In this document: positions 43,960-53,500 of the stretch, in pieces | Position numbering within the stretch: position 1 is the stretch's first letter | How the letters are laid out: the number at the start of each line of letters is the position of its first letter | Assembly (NCBI GenBank): GCA_036389675.1 | Contig: DASVWI010000030.1 | Coordinates: forward strand, 124,001 to 188,000 | DNA: 64,000 nucleotides | Reading direction: 5' to 3' | DNA from: DASQYE01 sp036389675 | GTDB taxonomy: Bacteria > Acidobacteriota > Blastocatellia > Pyrinomonadales > Pyrinomonadaceae | The notes under the pieces: model-generated | What the model was told of the DNA's origin: nothing | What the model saw: only the letters and a program-made list of their open reading frames with translations | The model's database searches: none | Position numbers and translations under genes: made by a program

Positions 43960-44751
43960 GTGCGGACAAGCGACGAAACACTTATTCTGAGTTTGGAAAC
44001 GACGAACCGTGCGGGCAGCCTCGCTCTGATGCGTGGCGCGGTCGCCCTCTCTGCGCGCGCTGGGGACGCGCAGGTCTCTCACTCCACGGACTTACTGGAA
44101 AATATCAGGGCTCTTTTAAGTGAAGCGGGCCATCGTCTGGATGATGTAGACCTCTTCGCCGTCGCCAACGGGCCGGGCAGCTTTACAGGATTGCGCATAG
44201 GGGTGGCGACCATAAAATCTTTCGCCGCGACGCTCTCGCGTCCTGCGGTCGGCGTGCCCACGCTTTACGCCGTGGCGCTCGCTGCCGGCCCGTCCGCCTG
44301 CACGCTGGCGTTGATCCCAGCCGGGCGCGGGGAAGTTTTCGGGCAACTGCTGGCCGTCGATGCGGGCGGCGTACCCAGACCCTTAGACAATCCTGTGCAC
44401 CTGCCGCCACAGAAACTTCTGGCCGGTTTAAGCGAAAGACGAGAGCTGAAACTGGCCGGCGAAGCCGTAGCGCTGTACGCTGACGAGATTAACGCCTATG
44501 CTCGTCAACAGGGCATCTCTCTCATCAGTGAAGAGAATGGCATCGACGACTCTGCGGCTGTCCATGGGCGGAACATCTGGACGCTCGCTTCCCCGGTTGA
44601 AAACCTTGCCTTCACGGTCGCCGCCGAGGCCCTGCGTCTTTACCAAAACGGCGAGACGGGAGACCCCGAAGAGCTGCGAGCCATTTATGTAAGGCCATCG
44701 GACGCGGAATTAAATCAACAATGTCGAGAACAGAATCAACAAGCCGGGTGA
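43960..44751 (+). CDS. tsaB: tRNA threonylcarbamoyladenosine biosynthesis protein TsaB
   Basis: 263 residues from GTG 43960. It partners TsaD in forming t6A37 of ANN-decoding tRNAs. ILSLETTNRAGSLALM (about 9-24), VDLFAVANGPGSFTGLRIGVATIKSFA (about 63-89) and VPTLYAVAL are the conserved TsaB pieces. Its 3' end overlaps the rimI start by 31 bases, the classical tsaB-rimI arrangement. Confidence 0.92.
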   Translation: MRTSDETLILSLETTNRAGSLALMRGAVALSARAGDAQVSHSTDLLENIRALLSEAGHRLDDVDLFAVANGPGSFTGLRIGVATIKSFAATLSRPAVGVPTLYAVALAAGPSACTLALIPAGRGEVFGQLLAVDAGGVPRPLDNPVHLPPQKLLAGLSERRELKLAGEAVALYADEINAYARQQGISLISEENGIDDSAAVHGRNIWTLASPVENLAFTVAAEALRLYQNGETGDPEELRAIYVRPSDAELNQQCREQNQQAG

Positions 44752-45224
44752 TTGCACAGGACTTTGACATCACACTCATGACGGAGCACGATCTGCTGGC
44801 GGTGGTCGAAATCGAGGAGACGTGCGGCCTGAGTCGATGGGGCTGGGATGCATACTATAACGAGATCAAGGAGGGGCGCGGCGCTCTGATGCTGGTGGCG
44901 CGCCCGGCCCACCCGACGGATGAAGAGCGCGCTCAAGGGGTTCTCGGATTCATCGCGGCCCGTTCCACCGCCGACGAAGTGCACATCAATAACGTGGCGG
45001 TGCGAGAGAATTTTCGCAGGCGCGGCGTGGGTGGGGCGCTCCTCGGAAGGGTACTGAAAGAGGGCGCGCAGAGGGGCGCTCGCAAGGCCATACTGGAGGT
45101 TCGCGCGGGCAACGAAGCGGCGCAGGCGCTTTATGGGCGCTACGGCTTTCGCACCGTCGGCCTGAGGCGCAACTACTACACGGAGCCGAGCGAGGATGCG
45201 CTGGTGATGAGCGCCTCGATCTGA
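44721..45224 (+). CDS. rimI: RimI-type N-acetyltransferase
   Basis: 167 residues, GNAT fold. HINNVAVRENFRRRGVGGALLGRVLKEG (about 92-119) is the acetyl-CoA loop, followed by LEVRAGNEAAQALYGRYGFRTVGLRRNYY, which is close to ribosomal-S18-alanine acetyltransferase RimI. An N-terminal tail of about 15 residues precedes the usual start. Coding for its end overlaps one copy of a 10-base direct repeat (GATCTGACCC). Confidence 0.88.
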   Translation: MSRTESTSRVIAQDFDITLMTEHDLLAVVEIEETCGLSRWGWDAYYNEIKEGRGALMLVARPAHPTDEERAQGVLGFIAARSTADEVHINNVAVRENFRRRGVGGALLGRVLKEGAQRGARKAILEVRAGNEAAQALYGRYGFRTVGLRRNYYTEPSEDALVMSASI

Positions 45225-45245
45225 CCCCTTGCCTTGATCTGACCC
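45218..45245 (+). repeat. Short direct repeat GATCTGACCC x2
   Basis: Two copies of GATCTGACCC at 45218-45227 and 45236-45245. The first provides the rimI stop codon. A related TCTGACCCC lies near 28605-28613. Confidence 0.55.
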
Positions 45246-45350
45246 TATACTTTGCGCTAACATTTTCCCATCGCCGAAGCTAAAGCGATGATGATCGCAT
45301 CGCATTGAAGAATTTCTACAGACAGAGCATCTGAAAGGAGCTTCCCTGAA

Positions 45351-45596
45351 ATGGAAATAACCAACACGGACGGCTTGAAGGAACAACTAATGACGACCGA
45401 CCCTGAATTTCGTGAGCTGGCGCGCGAACACGGTCGTTACGAAGCGCGCCTCAGTGAGTTGTCCGCTCTGAGCTATCCGAGCGATGAAGAGCAGTTGGAG
45501 GAGATTACCCTCAAGAAAAAGAAACTTGCCATCAAAGATCAGATGCATTCGATTATGCTTCAATACCAGCGGAACAGCAGCGGGGCCGCACACTGA
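45351..45596 (+). CDS. DUF465 (YdcH-like) small protein
   Basis: 81 residues. A helical hairpin: DPEFRELAREHGRYEARLSELSAL (about 17-40) and EEITLKKKKLAIKDQMHSIMLQYQR (about 50-74), the DUF465/YdcH pattern. Function is unknown. AAAGGAGC 15 bases before the ATG is a usable ribosome-binding site. A terminator follows about 60 bases after the stop. Confidence 0.82.
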   Translation: MEITNTDGLKEQLMTTDPEFRELAREHGRYEARLSELSALSYPSDEEQLEEITLKKKKLAIKDQMHSIMLQYQRNSSGAAH

Positions 45597-45658
45597 CAGG
45601 GCCGGGCTCGCACCCCCATATTGTGCCGCCTATTCCGCAGAAATAGAAACGATTTTGA

Positions 45659-45696
45659 GAGGGGCGCCGAAGGTCACTGCGTGCGCCCCTGTTTTC
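45659..45696 (+). terminator. Rho-independent terminator after the DUF465 gene
   Basis: AGGGGCGC (from 45660) pairs with GCGCCCCT (45683-45690) around a loop of about 15 bases, then GTTTTC. The loop is larger than usual but the stem is all G/C. Confidence 0.6.
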
Positions 45697-45779
45697 ATTA
45701 AGCAGCAGGCGCGCGCTTGTCGTCTGGCCCGAAGCCAGTTCCCTTCATTGAGTTAATCTTAGACTGAGAAGAGAAGAGA

Positions 45780-46400
45780 TTGATCTTGGCGAGAGAAGGA
45801 TTTCCATACGTAATTATTCCGCTTTTGCTGGCGCTCGTCCCGGCCTACTTCGGATACTGGCCCATAGCCCTGCTGCTCCTTGCGCTGGCAGCCTTCATGG
45901 CCTTCTTCTTTCGCGACCCTCAGCGCAACGTCCCACAGGACGACGACATCATCGTCTCGCCCGCCGATGGCCGCGTGACGCGCATCGAAACTCTGGAGCC
46001 CGGCAATCCCTCTTCACCCACTGTCGTCAGCATCTTCCTTTCACCGCTGGACGTACACATCAACCGCGCGCCCCTCGCCGGCAAAATCCTTAACGTGACC
46101 TACACGAAGGGGAAATTCATGATGGCTACGAAGGAACAGGCCAGCCTCCTGAACGAGCAGAATGCGCTGACGATTCGCGGCGAAAAAGTGACCGTGGTGT
46201 GTAAACAGATAGCCGGGGTGCTGGCCCGTCGTATCATCTGCTGGAAACGCGCGGGCGATGAATTAACGCTTGGCGAGCGCTTCGGTCTGATAAAGTTCAG
46301 CTCGCGGACAGACCTCATCTTACCGCCGCAGGTAGAAGTGTTGGTTAGTAAGGGGATGCGCGTGCGCGGCGGAGCGACAATTATCGGGAGGGTGCTTTAA
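45780..46400 (+). CDS. psd: Phosphatidylserine decarboxylase, short type
   Basis: 206 residues from TTG 45780. Makes phosphatidylethanolamine from phosphatidylserine at the inner membrane. A membrane helix is at about 9-44, then PADGRVTRIE (Asp63), SPLDVHINRAP (His93) and GERFGLIKFSSRTDLILPP. In short-type enzymes the autocleavage site in this last motif is usually Gly-Ser (FGSR); here it is Ser174-Ser175, so the residue before the pyruvoyl-forming Ser differs. pssA starts 3 bases after its stop, which confirms the pathway. Confidence 0.88.
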   Translation: MILAREGFPYVIIPLLLALVPAYFGYWPIALLLLALAAFMAFFFRDPQRNVPQDDDIIVSPADGRVTRIETLEPGNPSSPTVVSIFLSPLDVHINRAPLAGKILNVTYTKGKFMMATKEQASLLNEQNALTIRGEKVTVVCKQIAGVLARRIICWKRAGDELTLGERFGLIKFSSRTDLILPPQVEVLVSKGMRVRGGATIIGRVL

Positions 46401-46402
46401 AA

Positions 46403-47296
46403 ATGGCTAGCGCGCCGCCGATCAGAGTGGATGACGGGACGGCCTCTCCGCCTCGGCGCGGTTTTAAGAAGGGGCTCTATCTGATCCCTTCCTTGTTCAC
46501 CGCCGCCAACATAGGCATGGGCTTTTTCTCGCTGATGGCAACGCTGCGGGGCTTTCAGTTGCTGAGCGATAAAGGGGGGAGGGACATAGCCGGGGCCGCC
46601 GCCTATTTCGACGCCGCGGCCATGGCTATCGGCTGGGCCTTTCTCTTCGACTCTCTTGACGGACGCATCGCGCGCATGACGAAGACCGCCACAGAGATAG
46701 GCGTGCAGTTCGACTCGATTGCCGATGTCGTCACGTTCGGCATAGCCCCGGCTGTACTGGCCTACGCGTGGGGATACGGCTCGGCTCTACAGGAGGGCAG
46801 CGATGCACACAAGCTCGCATGGTTTCTCTCCTTCATGTACCTGATGTGCGGTGCGTTTCGCCTGGCACGCTTCAACGTGCAGGCGGCGCGTCCGCGTGTG
46901 CTCGCCGAAGGCGCAGTCAAAGTGGACAAAAAGAGCTTCGTCGGTCTGCCCATCCCGGCGGCGGCGGCGCTCATCGCGGCGATAGTGCATTTCGCACCCA
47001 GACCACTAGTCGCCTACAACCCGCGTTTCGCAGAGCTTTACAGCGGCCTGATGATGGCGCTGGTCGGATTCCTGGGGGCGCTGATGGTCAGTACGCTGCG
47101 CTATACGAGTTTTAAATCTGTGGGGACGCGCCGTCGCAGCGCTCGCGTCATTATTTTACTGGTCGCCCTGGGCGCGCTCGTGTGGCTCTTTTCCAGACAC
47201 GTTCTGCTGGCGATTACTATCCTGTATATCCTGCAAGGTCTGCTCTTCCGCCTCGGTGCAATCTTTCGCAGGCATCCCGATAAGACTGATGCCTGA
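46403..47296 (+). CDS. pssA: CDP-diacylglycerol-serine O-phosphatidyltransferase
   Basis: 297 residues, integral membrane. Makes phosphatidylserine, the substrate of the upstream decarboxylase. The CDP-alcohol transferase motif is complete: Asp86-Gly-x2-Ala-Arg-x8-Gly100-x3-Asp104-x3-Asp108. NIGMGFFSLMATL opens the first helix. A soluble N-tail of about 22 residues and a basic C-terminus frame 6-8 helices. Confidence 0.93.
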   Translation: MASAPPIRVDDGTASPPRRGFKKGLYLIPSLFTAANIGMGFFSLMATLRGFQLLSDKGGRDIAGAAAYFDAAAMAIGWAFLFDSLDGRIARMTKTATEIGVQFDSIADVVTFGIAPAVLAYAWGYGSALQEGSDAHKLAWFLSFMYLMCGAFRLARFNVQAARPRVLAEGAVKVDKKSFVGLPIPAAAALIAAIVHFAPRPLVAYNPRFAELYSGLMMALVGFLGALMVSTLRYTSFKSVGTRRRSARVIILLVALGALVWLFSRHVLLAITILYILQGLLFRLGAIFRRHPDKTDA

Positions 47297-47395
47297 CGCC
47301 TCGCGCTAAAAAGGATTTTGGTGGCGGATTCCGTTGATGCTCAACAGGGCACTGTCCCTTCACCCGTTTCCTCCCGACTCTGTCTATCCCTCTTT

Positions 47396-48553
47396 TTAAG
47401 GACGCGAGAAGGCCAGTAGGCCCTGACGTGTGGTGACGAAGAGCACGTCGTTAACGGCTATCGGAGAGGCAGCCGTATTATTGTCTTCGCCTGTCTGGAT
47501 AGTATTGAGTTGTTTCCCGTCGCGCAAATCGAGGATGACACCCGCATTGCCTGATAGAGGAGTGAAGAGCGCACCGTCGGCTGCCGCTAAGGGTTGCGCC
47601 GCAATTCTTCCGGCAAGCTGTCGCTTCCAGAGACGGTCGCCCTTGGCGAGCGACAGGAAGTAAACGAAATTATCAAGGGAGGCGACCAGTAAGCCGCCGT
47701 CTGTGCCCGTCACCGCCTGTACCCCCGCCCCCGTGCGCGTGCGCCAGCGAAATCGACCGCTCGTCTCGTCGACCGCGTAGACGTATCCGTCAGCAGAACC
47801 GAAATAGACGACCCCCTGGTGAACGGAGGGACGCCCGCGCACTGCCCCGCGCGTCCGATAACGCCAGAGCTGCTCGCCCGTCTTCTGATCCAGGCAGATC
47901 AGAGTGCCGTCGTCACTTCCCAGAAGCAGATGCTGGCCCGAAACAGTGGGAATAGACAAGAAGGGCGCGGAGAACTGTTTCATCCAGGCGACCTCGCCGC
48001 TCTTCTTGCTGACAGCATAGACCCTGCCATCGCTTGCGCCGCCAAAAAGGGTCTGCTCGTTCATAGCCAGCGCACCGCGCAGAGGGAAGGGGAGCGTATG
48101 CATCCATAGCGTGACACCGCTTTCACGCCCGAGGGCACGGAGTGCGCCAGCCGCGCGCGGCGCTGCTCCCTGAACCATCCCCGTTTCCGATGCGATATAG
48201 ACGCCCAACTCATCCGCGACAGGGGAGGCAGAGAGTTCACCCCCGACTTCAGCCCGCCAGAACATCTGGCCGTCCACGGCGCGCAGGGAAACGAGTGTCC
48301 CTGCGGCAAGCGGCAAATAGATACGCGCGCCGTCGGTTGCCGGGGTCAGATTAACCGTCAAGTCTGTAGTATATTGCCACCGAAGCGTGAGCGGCTGGGA
48401 GAGTGCTACCTGACCATTTGCCTTTGAATCAGTAGCCGGGGGCAAAGCGTAACCCGCCCGGCCCGGGATAGAGAACAACAGTATAACTGTTAATAAAAAT
48501 CCCGGATGAAGCCATTTCAGCGGCCCCTCTAAATTTTTCCGTCTCTTCAGCAT
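47396..48553 (-). CDS. PQQ-type beta-propeller protein (BamB-like)
   Basis: About 385 residues from ATG 48553 (GTG 48574 also possible). A signal segment (WLHPGFLLTVILLFSIPG) leads to repeated blades such as GLVYAVDETSGRFRWR-type phrases: DGQMFWRAEVGG, GEVAWMKQF, GEQLWRYRTRG, GRFRWRTRTG and GDRLWKRQLAG, one per blade. It has no catalytic residues for a dehydrogenase, so it is more likely a periplasmic assembly or sensing propeller. It converges with pssA and diverges from guaA. Confidence 0.85.
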   Translation of the reverse strand: MLKRRKNLEGPLKWLHPGFLLTVILLFSIPGRAGYALPPATDSKANGQVALSQPLTLRWQYTTDLTVNLTPATDGARIYLPLAAGTLVSLRAVDGQMFWRAEVGGELSASPVADELGVYIASETGMVQGAAPRAAGALRALGRESGVTLWMHTLPFPLRGALAMNEQTLFGGASDGRVYAVSKKSGEVAWMKQFSAPFLSIPTVSGQHLLLGSDDGTLICLDQKTGEQLWRYRTRGAVRGRPSVHQGVVYFGSADGYVYAVDETSGRFRWRTRTGAGVQAVTGTDGGLLVASLDNFVYFLSLAKGDRLWKRQLAGRIAAQPLAAADGALFTPLSGNAGVILDLRDGKQLNTIQTGEDNNTAASPIAVNDVLFVTTRQGLLAFSRP

Positions 48554-48608
48554 GCTTAATCTTAGATCTGACACGGGTTTTCTATATAAAAAGTCTCGAC
48601 AGACGCCT

Positions 48609-48637
48609 TTGTGCCTTTACAGTCGCCCGCGTATAAT
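48609..48637 (+). promoter_or_regulatory. Sigma70-type promoter of guaA
   Basis: TTGTGC (48609-48614), a 17-base spacer and a perfect TATAAT (48632-48637), about 60 bases before the guaA start. Confidence 0.7.
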
Positions 48638-48699
48638 CCGGCGTTGCCGCGAAATTCGTCAACATCAGACGCGCAAACCCCACTTGGAGGTTTACTTTT

Positions 48700-50256
48700 T
48701 TGAATCAAATTCCGAAACATGAGACGGTTATCATACTTGACTTCGGCTCGCAATACACACAGCTAATCGCCAGGCGTGTGCGCGAAGCCGGTGTATACAG
48801 CGAAATACTGCCATTTAATGCTTCCGTGGAGGAGATTCTGGCTCGCCAGCCCAAGGGGCTGATTCTCTCCGGCAGCCCTTCATCCGTCTACGACGAAGGC
48901 GCGCCGCGCCCGGCCAAGGGGCTTTTGCAAAACATCGACGCCCCTGTGCTGGGCATTTGCTACGGTTTACAGGTGCTGGCAGCAGACCTTGGGGGAGAGG
49001 TTAAGCCATCTGAGAGCAGGGAATACGGCTATGCCAGACTGAGGGTGCTCGAAGAGGAGAGCCCGCTGTTCACAGGTCTGCCCAGGGAGATGGATGTCTG
49101 GATGAGCCACGGGGATCATATGACCACCCCGCCGCCCGGGTTTCGTGTGACGGCACGGACGGATGCTGCGCTTAACGCTTTAGAGGATTTAAGCAAGCGC
49201 ATATACGGGGTGCAGTTTCACCCTGAGGTGGCGCATACGCCGCTCGGTGTTCTGATCTTGCAGAATTTCCTGCTGCGGGTTTGCGGTTGTCGGGCAGATT
49301 GGTCGCCGCGGGCGGTGATTGAGGAACAGGTCTCTAAGATACGCCATCAGCTGGGGGATAAAGGGCGAGTGGTTTGTGGGCTCTCCGGAGGGGTGGACTC
49401 GACCGTGGCGGCAGCACTGGTACATCAGGCTATAGGTGAGCGACAGGTCTGTATCTTCGTCAATAACGGTCTCTTAAGAGAAGGGGAGTTTGAGGCAACG
49501 CTGGGCTTGTTCGAGCATAATATGAGCCTCAATGTGCGCGGGGTGCGGGCCGAAAATCTTTTTCTGGAGTCGCTGCGAGGCGTCATAGACCCTGAAGCCA
49601 AACGCAAGCAGATCGGGCATGCCTTTATAGAAGTCTTTGAGGAAGAGGCCAGGCGTCTGGGTGAGGTTGAGTATCTGGTTCAGGGGACCCTATACCCGGA
49701 TGTCATAGAGTCTGTCTCAGTGCGCGGGCCATCCGCCGTGATCAAGAGCCATCACAACGTCGGCGGGCTTCCAGAAAAGATGAATTTGAAGCTGATAGAG
49801 CCTTTGCGAGAGTTGTTTAAGGACGAGGTTCGCTTGATAGGGCGTGAGCTTGGCGTGCCGGAGCAGATTCTGAAGCGCCACCCTTTTCCGGGACCTGGCC
49901 TGGCCGTGCGTATTTTAGGCGAGGTGACGCAGGAGCGCCTCTCCCTCTTGCAGGCTGCCGACAGAATTCTAGACGAAGAGTTGCGGCTCGCTGAGCTGTA
50001 TGACGCAGTCTGGCAGGCTTTCCCTGTGCTGCTGCCAATCTCCACTGTGGGCGTGATGGGAGACGAACGCACCTATGAGCGCGTAATAGCCATACGCGCC
50101 GTAACGAGCATTGACGGTATGACGGCGGACTGGGCTCGCCTGCCACATGACGCGCTGGCTCGTATCTCGACAAGGCTGGTCTCGGAAGTGCGCGGCATCA
50201 ATCGCGTCGTCTACGATATCAGCTCCAAACCGCCCAGCACCATAGAGTGGGAGTAG
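48700..50256 (+). CDS. guaA: GMP synthase (glutamine-hydrolysing)
   Basis: 518 residues from TTG 48700, with TTGGAGG about 10 bases upstream. Converts XMP to GMP. The class I glutaminase has its Cys in GICYGLQ (about 87-93) and HPEVAHTP. The synthetase P-loop is SGGVDSTVAA (about 230-239), and the GMPS dimer domain ends with PPSTIEWE. Full length for the family. Confidence 0.97.
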   Translation: MNQIPKHETVIILDFGSQYTQLIARRVREAGVYSEILPFNASVEEILARQPKGLILSGSPSSVYDEGAPRPAKGLLQNIDAPVLGICYGLQVLAADLGGEVKPSESREYGYARLRVLEEESPLFTGLPREMDVWMSHGDHMTTPPPGFRVTARTDAALNALEDLSKRIYGVQFHPEVAHTPLGVLILQNFLLRVCGCRADWSPRAVIEEQVSKIRHQLGDKGRVVCGLSGGVDSTVAAALVHQAIGERQVCIFVNNGLLREGEFEATLGLFEHNMSLNVRGVRAENLFLESLRGVIDPEAKRKQIGHAFIEVFEEEARRLGEVEYLVQGTLYPDVIESVSVRGPSAVIKSHHNVGGLPEKMNLKLIEPLRELFKDEVRLIGRELGVPEQILKRHPFPGPGLAVRILGEVTQERLSLLQAADRILDEELRLAELYDAVWQAFPVLLPISTVGVMGDERTYERVIAIRAVTSIDGMTADWARLPHDALARISTRLVSEVRGINRVVYDISSKPPSTIEWE

Positions 50257-50437
50257 TCCCTCTGCCCGCCCGTCTCTCGATTCTGTTTCACATGAAAGCA
50301 TTCAAGTATTTTCTGACGACAGTTTCAGGAAAGCCACGTTATCAATCAGCTTACCAACAGAGCAGCCCGATTCAAGCAATATATTGTTGCTTCTACACGA
50401 ATAGACACGTGATATAGTGTCCCGCACCTTAAAGGGC

Positions 50438-50488
50438 CAAGTCCCTCTGCCGAGGCAAGTCGTCGTGTAGGCAGCCCTGGACCTTGGA
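50438..50488 (+). ncRNA. Structured leader in front of dnaE
   Basis: CCAAGTCC (50438-50445) pairs with GGACCTTGG (50480-50488) with one bulge, and CTGCC (50448-50452) pairs with GGCAG (50471-50475) inside. A competing short hairpin TGCC-GA-GGCA (50449-50458) uses the same bases. It ends 20 bases before the dnaE ATG. No family recognised. Confidence 0.4.
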
Positions 50489-50508
50489 ATTTATTCAACA
50501 CATATTTT

Positions 50509-53500
50509 ATGCACGATAAGGGATTCGTTCATCTACACCTGCACACGGATTTTAGCCTGCTCGATGGCGCTATCCAGATCAAACCCCTTGCGCGTAGAAC
50601 CGCTGAGCTGGGCATGGAGGCTTGCGCCATGACAGACCACGGCAATATGTTCGGCGCAATCTCCTTCTACAACCAGATGAAGGCGCAAGGCGTCAAGCCC
50701 ATCATAGGGTGCGAGACGTATATCACGCGCGGCAACCGCAAAGACCGCGCAGGGGCGGCTGCGCCGGGCGAAAAAGCCAACTTTCACCTGATCCTGCTCG
50801 CAAAAAATCTGGCTGGCTATCAGAATCTGGTGAGACTTACGTCCAAGGCTTATACGGAGGGCTTTTACTATAAGCCGCGCATCGACAGGGAGCTGCTGGC
50901 AGAACACAGCGAGGGCCTGATAGGGCTCTCCGCCTGCATGTCCGGCATGCCTTCTGCGATGCTGGCGCGCGACTGTTTTGACGAGGCGGCGGCGGCGGCC
51001 ATAGAGTTCGAGGAGATTCTGGGCAAGGGCAACTATTTCCTTGAGATTCAGGAGCACGGACTGGACGCGCAAAAGCGAATCAGGAAGCCTCTGGTGGAAC
51101 TTTCCAGGCGAACGGGCGTGCCGCTGGTGGCGACAAATGACGCGCATTACCTTATGCCCGAGGATGCGCGCGCGCATGACGTGCTGCTGTGTATAGGCTC
51201 AGGCAAAACCGTGCAAGACCCCAATCGGCTACGCTACGGGTCGCCAAATTTTTATGTGCGCTCGCCCGAAGAGATGTGGGAGATTTTTGGGGAGATACCG
51301 GAAGTGCTGACGCGCACTGTGGAGATAGCGGAAAGATGCGACCTGAAGCTTCCGACAGGTATCAATCACCTTCCCATGTATCCCATCCCGGACTCGGACG
51401 CGGGGCTCTCCATTGATGAATATTTCGAGAAAGTGGTGCGGGAAGGGTATGAAAAGCGCCGGCAGCAGGTGTGGGAGCGTCAGGCAGCGCGAGGAGATCT
51501 GCGCCACAGCATGTCTGATTATCAGGAGCGCATCTCAAAAGAGATAGCCATGATCAAGCGTATGGGTTTTCCAGGCTATTTCCTGATCGTCTGGGATTTT
51601 ATACGCTATGCCAAAGAGCATGCCATCCCTGTAGGTCCCGGGCGCGGCTCGGCGGCGGGCTCTCTGGTCGCCTATTGTCTTGATATCACCGACGTTGATC
51701 CGCTTCAGTACGACCTGCTCTTCGAGAGATTTCTCAACCCCGAAAGGGTTTCGATGCCCGATATTGATATAGATTTCTGCGTGCGCGGGCGGGCAGAGGT
51801 GATCAATCACGTGGCAAACCTGTATGGCAGAGACTCCGTCTGCCAGATCATCACCTTCGGCACAATGGCCTCTAAGGCTGCGATCAAGGATGTGGGCAGG
51901 GCGCTGGATTTGCCCTATGCGGAGGTGGATCGCATAGCCAAGCTCATTCCGCCCCCTGTTCGCGGGCGCAACGTCAGTATCGCAAACGCCCTGGAACAGG
52001 TGCCGGAACTCCGGGCGGCCATGGAAGCCAACGCGCAAGTGAAGGAATTAATTGACTTAGCGCAGCGCCTGGAAGGATGCGCGAGGCACGCTTCGGTTCA
52101 CGCGGCTGGCGTGGTGATCTCACCTGCTCCCCTCCAGGAACTGGTTCCCATCGCCGTCTCAGCCAAAGAAGAGCTGACGACGCAGTATGCCATGTCCGAT
52201 CTTGAGAAAACGGGCATGCTCAAGATGGATTTCCTGGCGCTTACCGCTTTAACTGTTATAAGCGATTGCTTAAAAACCATTAAGCAATCGCTTGGCACGG
52301 AAATCGAGTGGGCAGACCTTCCGCTGGACGACCAGAAAACGATGCAGTTGTTCGCAGAGGGGCGAACGGAAGCGGTTTTCCAGTTCGAGTCCTCCGGCAT
52401 GCAGGAAATATGTCGAAAGCTGAAGCCGAAGGGTTTGGAAGACCTGGCCGCCCTCAACGCGCTCTACAGACCCGGCCCCTTGGATGGCGGGATGGTGGAC
52501 GATTTCATTAACAGACACCACGGGCAGAAGAGGGTACGTTACCTTGTGCCGGAGATGAAGGAGATTCTCAATAATACATACGGGATCATTGTTTACCAGG
52601 AGCAGATCATGCAACTGGCGCAGAAACTGGGTGGCTACAGTTTAGGTGAGGCAGACCTGATGCGCCGCGCGATGGGTAAGAAGAATAGGGAAGAGATGGC
52701 CCGCCACGAGCAAAAATTCATTGAGGGGGCGGTGGCGCGCAATATCAAAAGGGAGAAAGCGCAGCAGGTATTCTCTTTAATGGCACAGTTTGCGGACTAT
52801 GGCTTCAACCGAAGTCATAGCGTAGCGTATGCATATTTAGCATTCCAGACGGCTTACCTGAAAGCTCACTATCCTGAACACTTCTACGCCGCGGTCCTCT
52901 CCAACGAAATTCAAGATACTGCGAAGGTCTTTAAATATTCTACGGAATTGCGCAATCAGGGCATAAAGCTCTTGCCGCCCGACGTTAACGAGAGCGGTTC
53001 GGGCTTTACGCCTTTACCGGGCGCGATACGATACGGCCTGGCGGCCATCAAGGGGGTGGGTAACGCCAGCGTACAGGCCATTATAGAGGCGCGTACGAAC
53101 GGTTTTTTCAAGTCTTTCTACGACTTCACAGAGCGTGTCGGGCAGGGCGCGTGCAATAAACGCGTGCTCGAGAGTCTGGTATGCGCAGGGGCCTTCGATT
53201 CTCTGAACACTGATCAGCAATCGATACTGAAATGGCGCGCGTGCTTAAATGCAGCTGTCGATATGGCACTGGCGCGCAGCAGTCGGGCACAACGTCACAA
53301 AGCACGCGGCCAGGACAATCTTTTCGGAGGGGAAGAGAGCTCTCAAAATCAGGCAGAGTTGCTGCCTGATACCCCTGCATGGAAGCACGCTGCGCTACTT
53401 GCGGCTGAAAAAAGCGCCATCGGTTTTTACATCACAGGACATCCTTTAGAAAACTATGCCGAGACCCTTCGTGAGTTAAATGCGACGGATATTCACAGTC

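Noticed and set aside
50284..50299. parS-like sequence TGTTTCACATGAAAGC
   Set aside because: Three mismatches to the TGTTTCACGTGAAACA pattern, including the centre; a single degenerate site 10 kb from parAB is not convincing.
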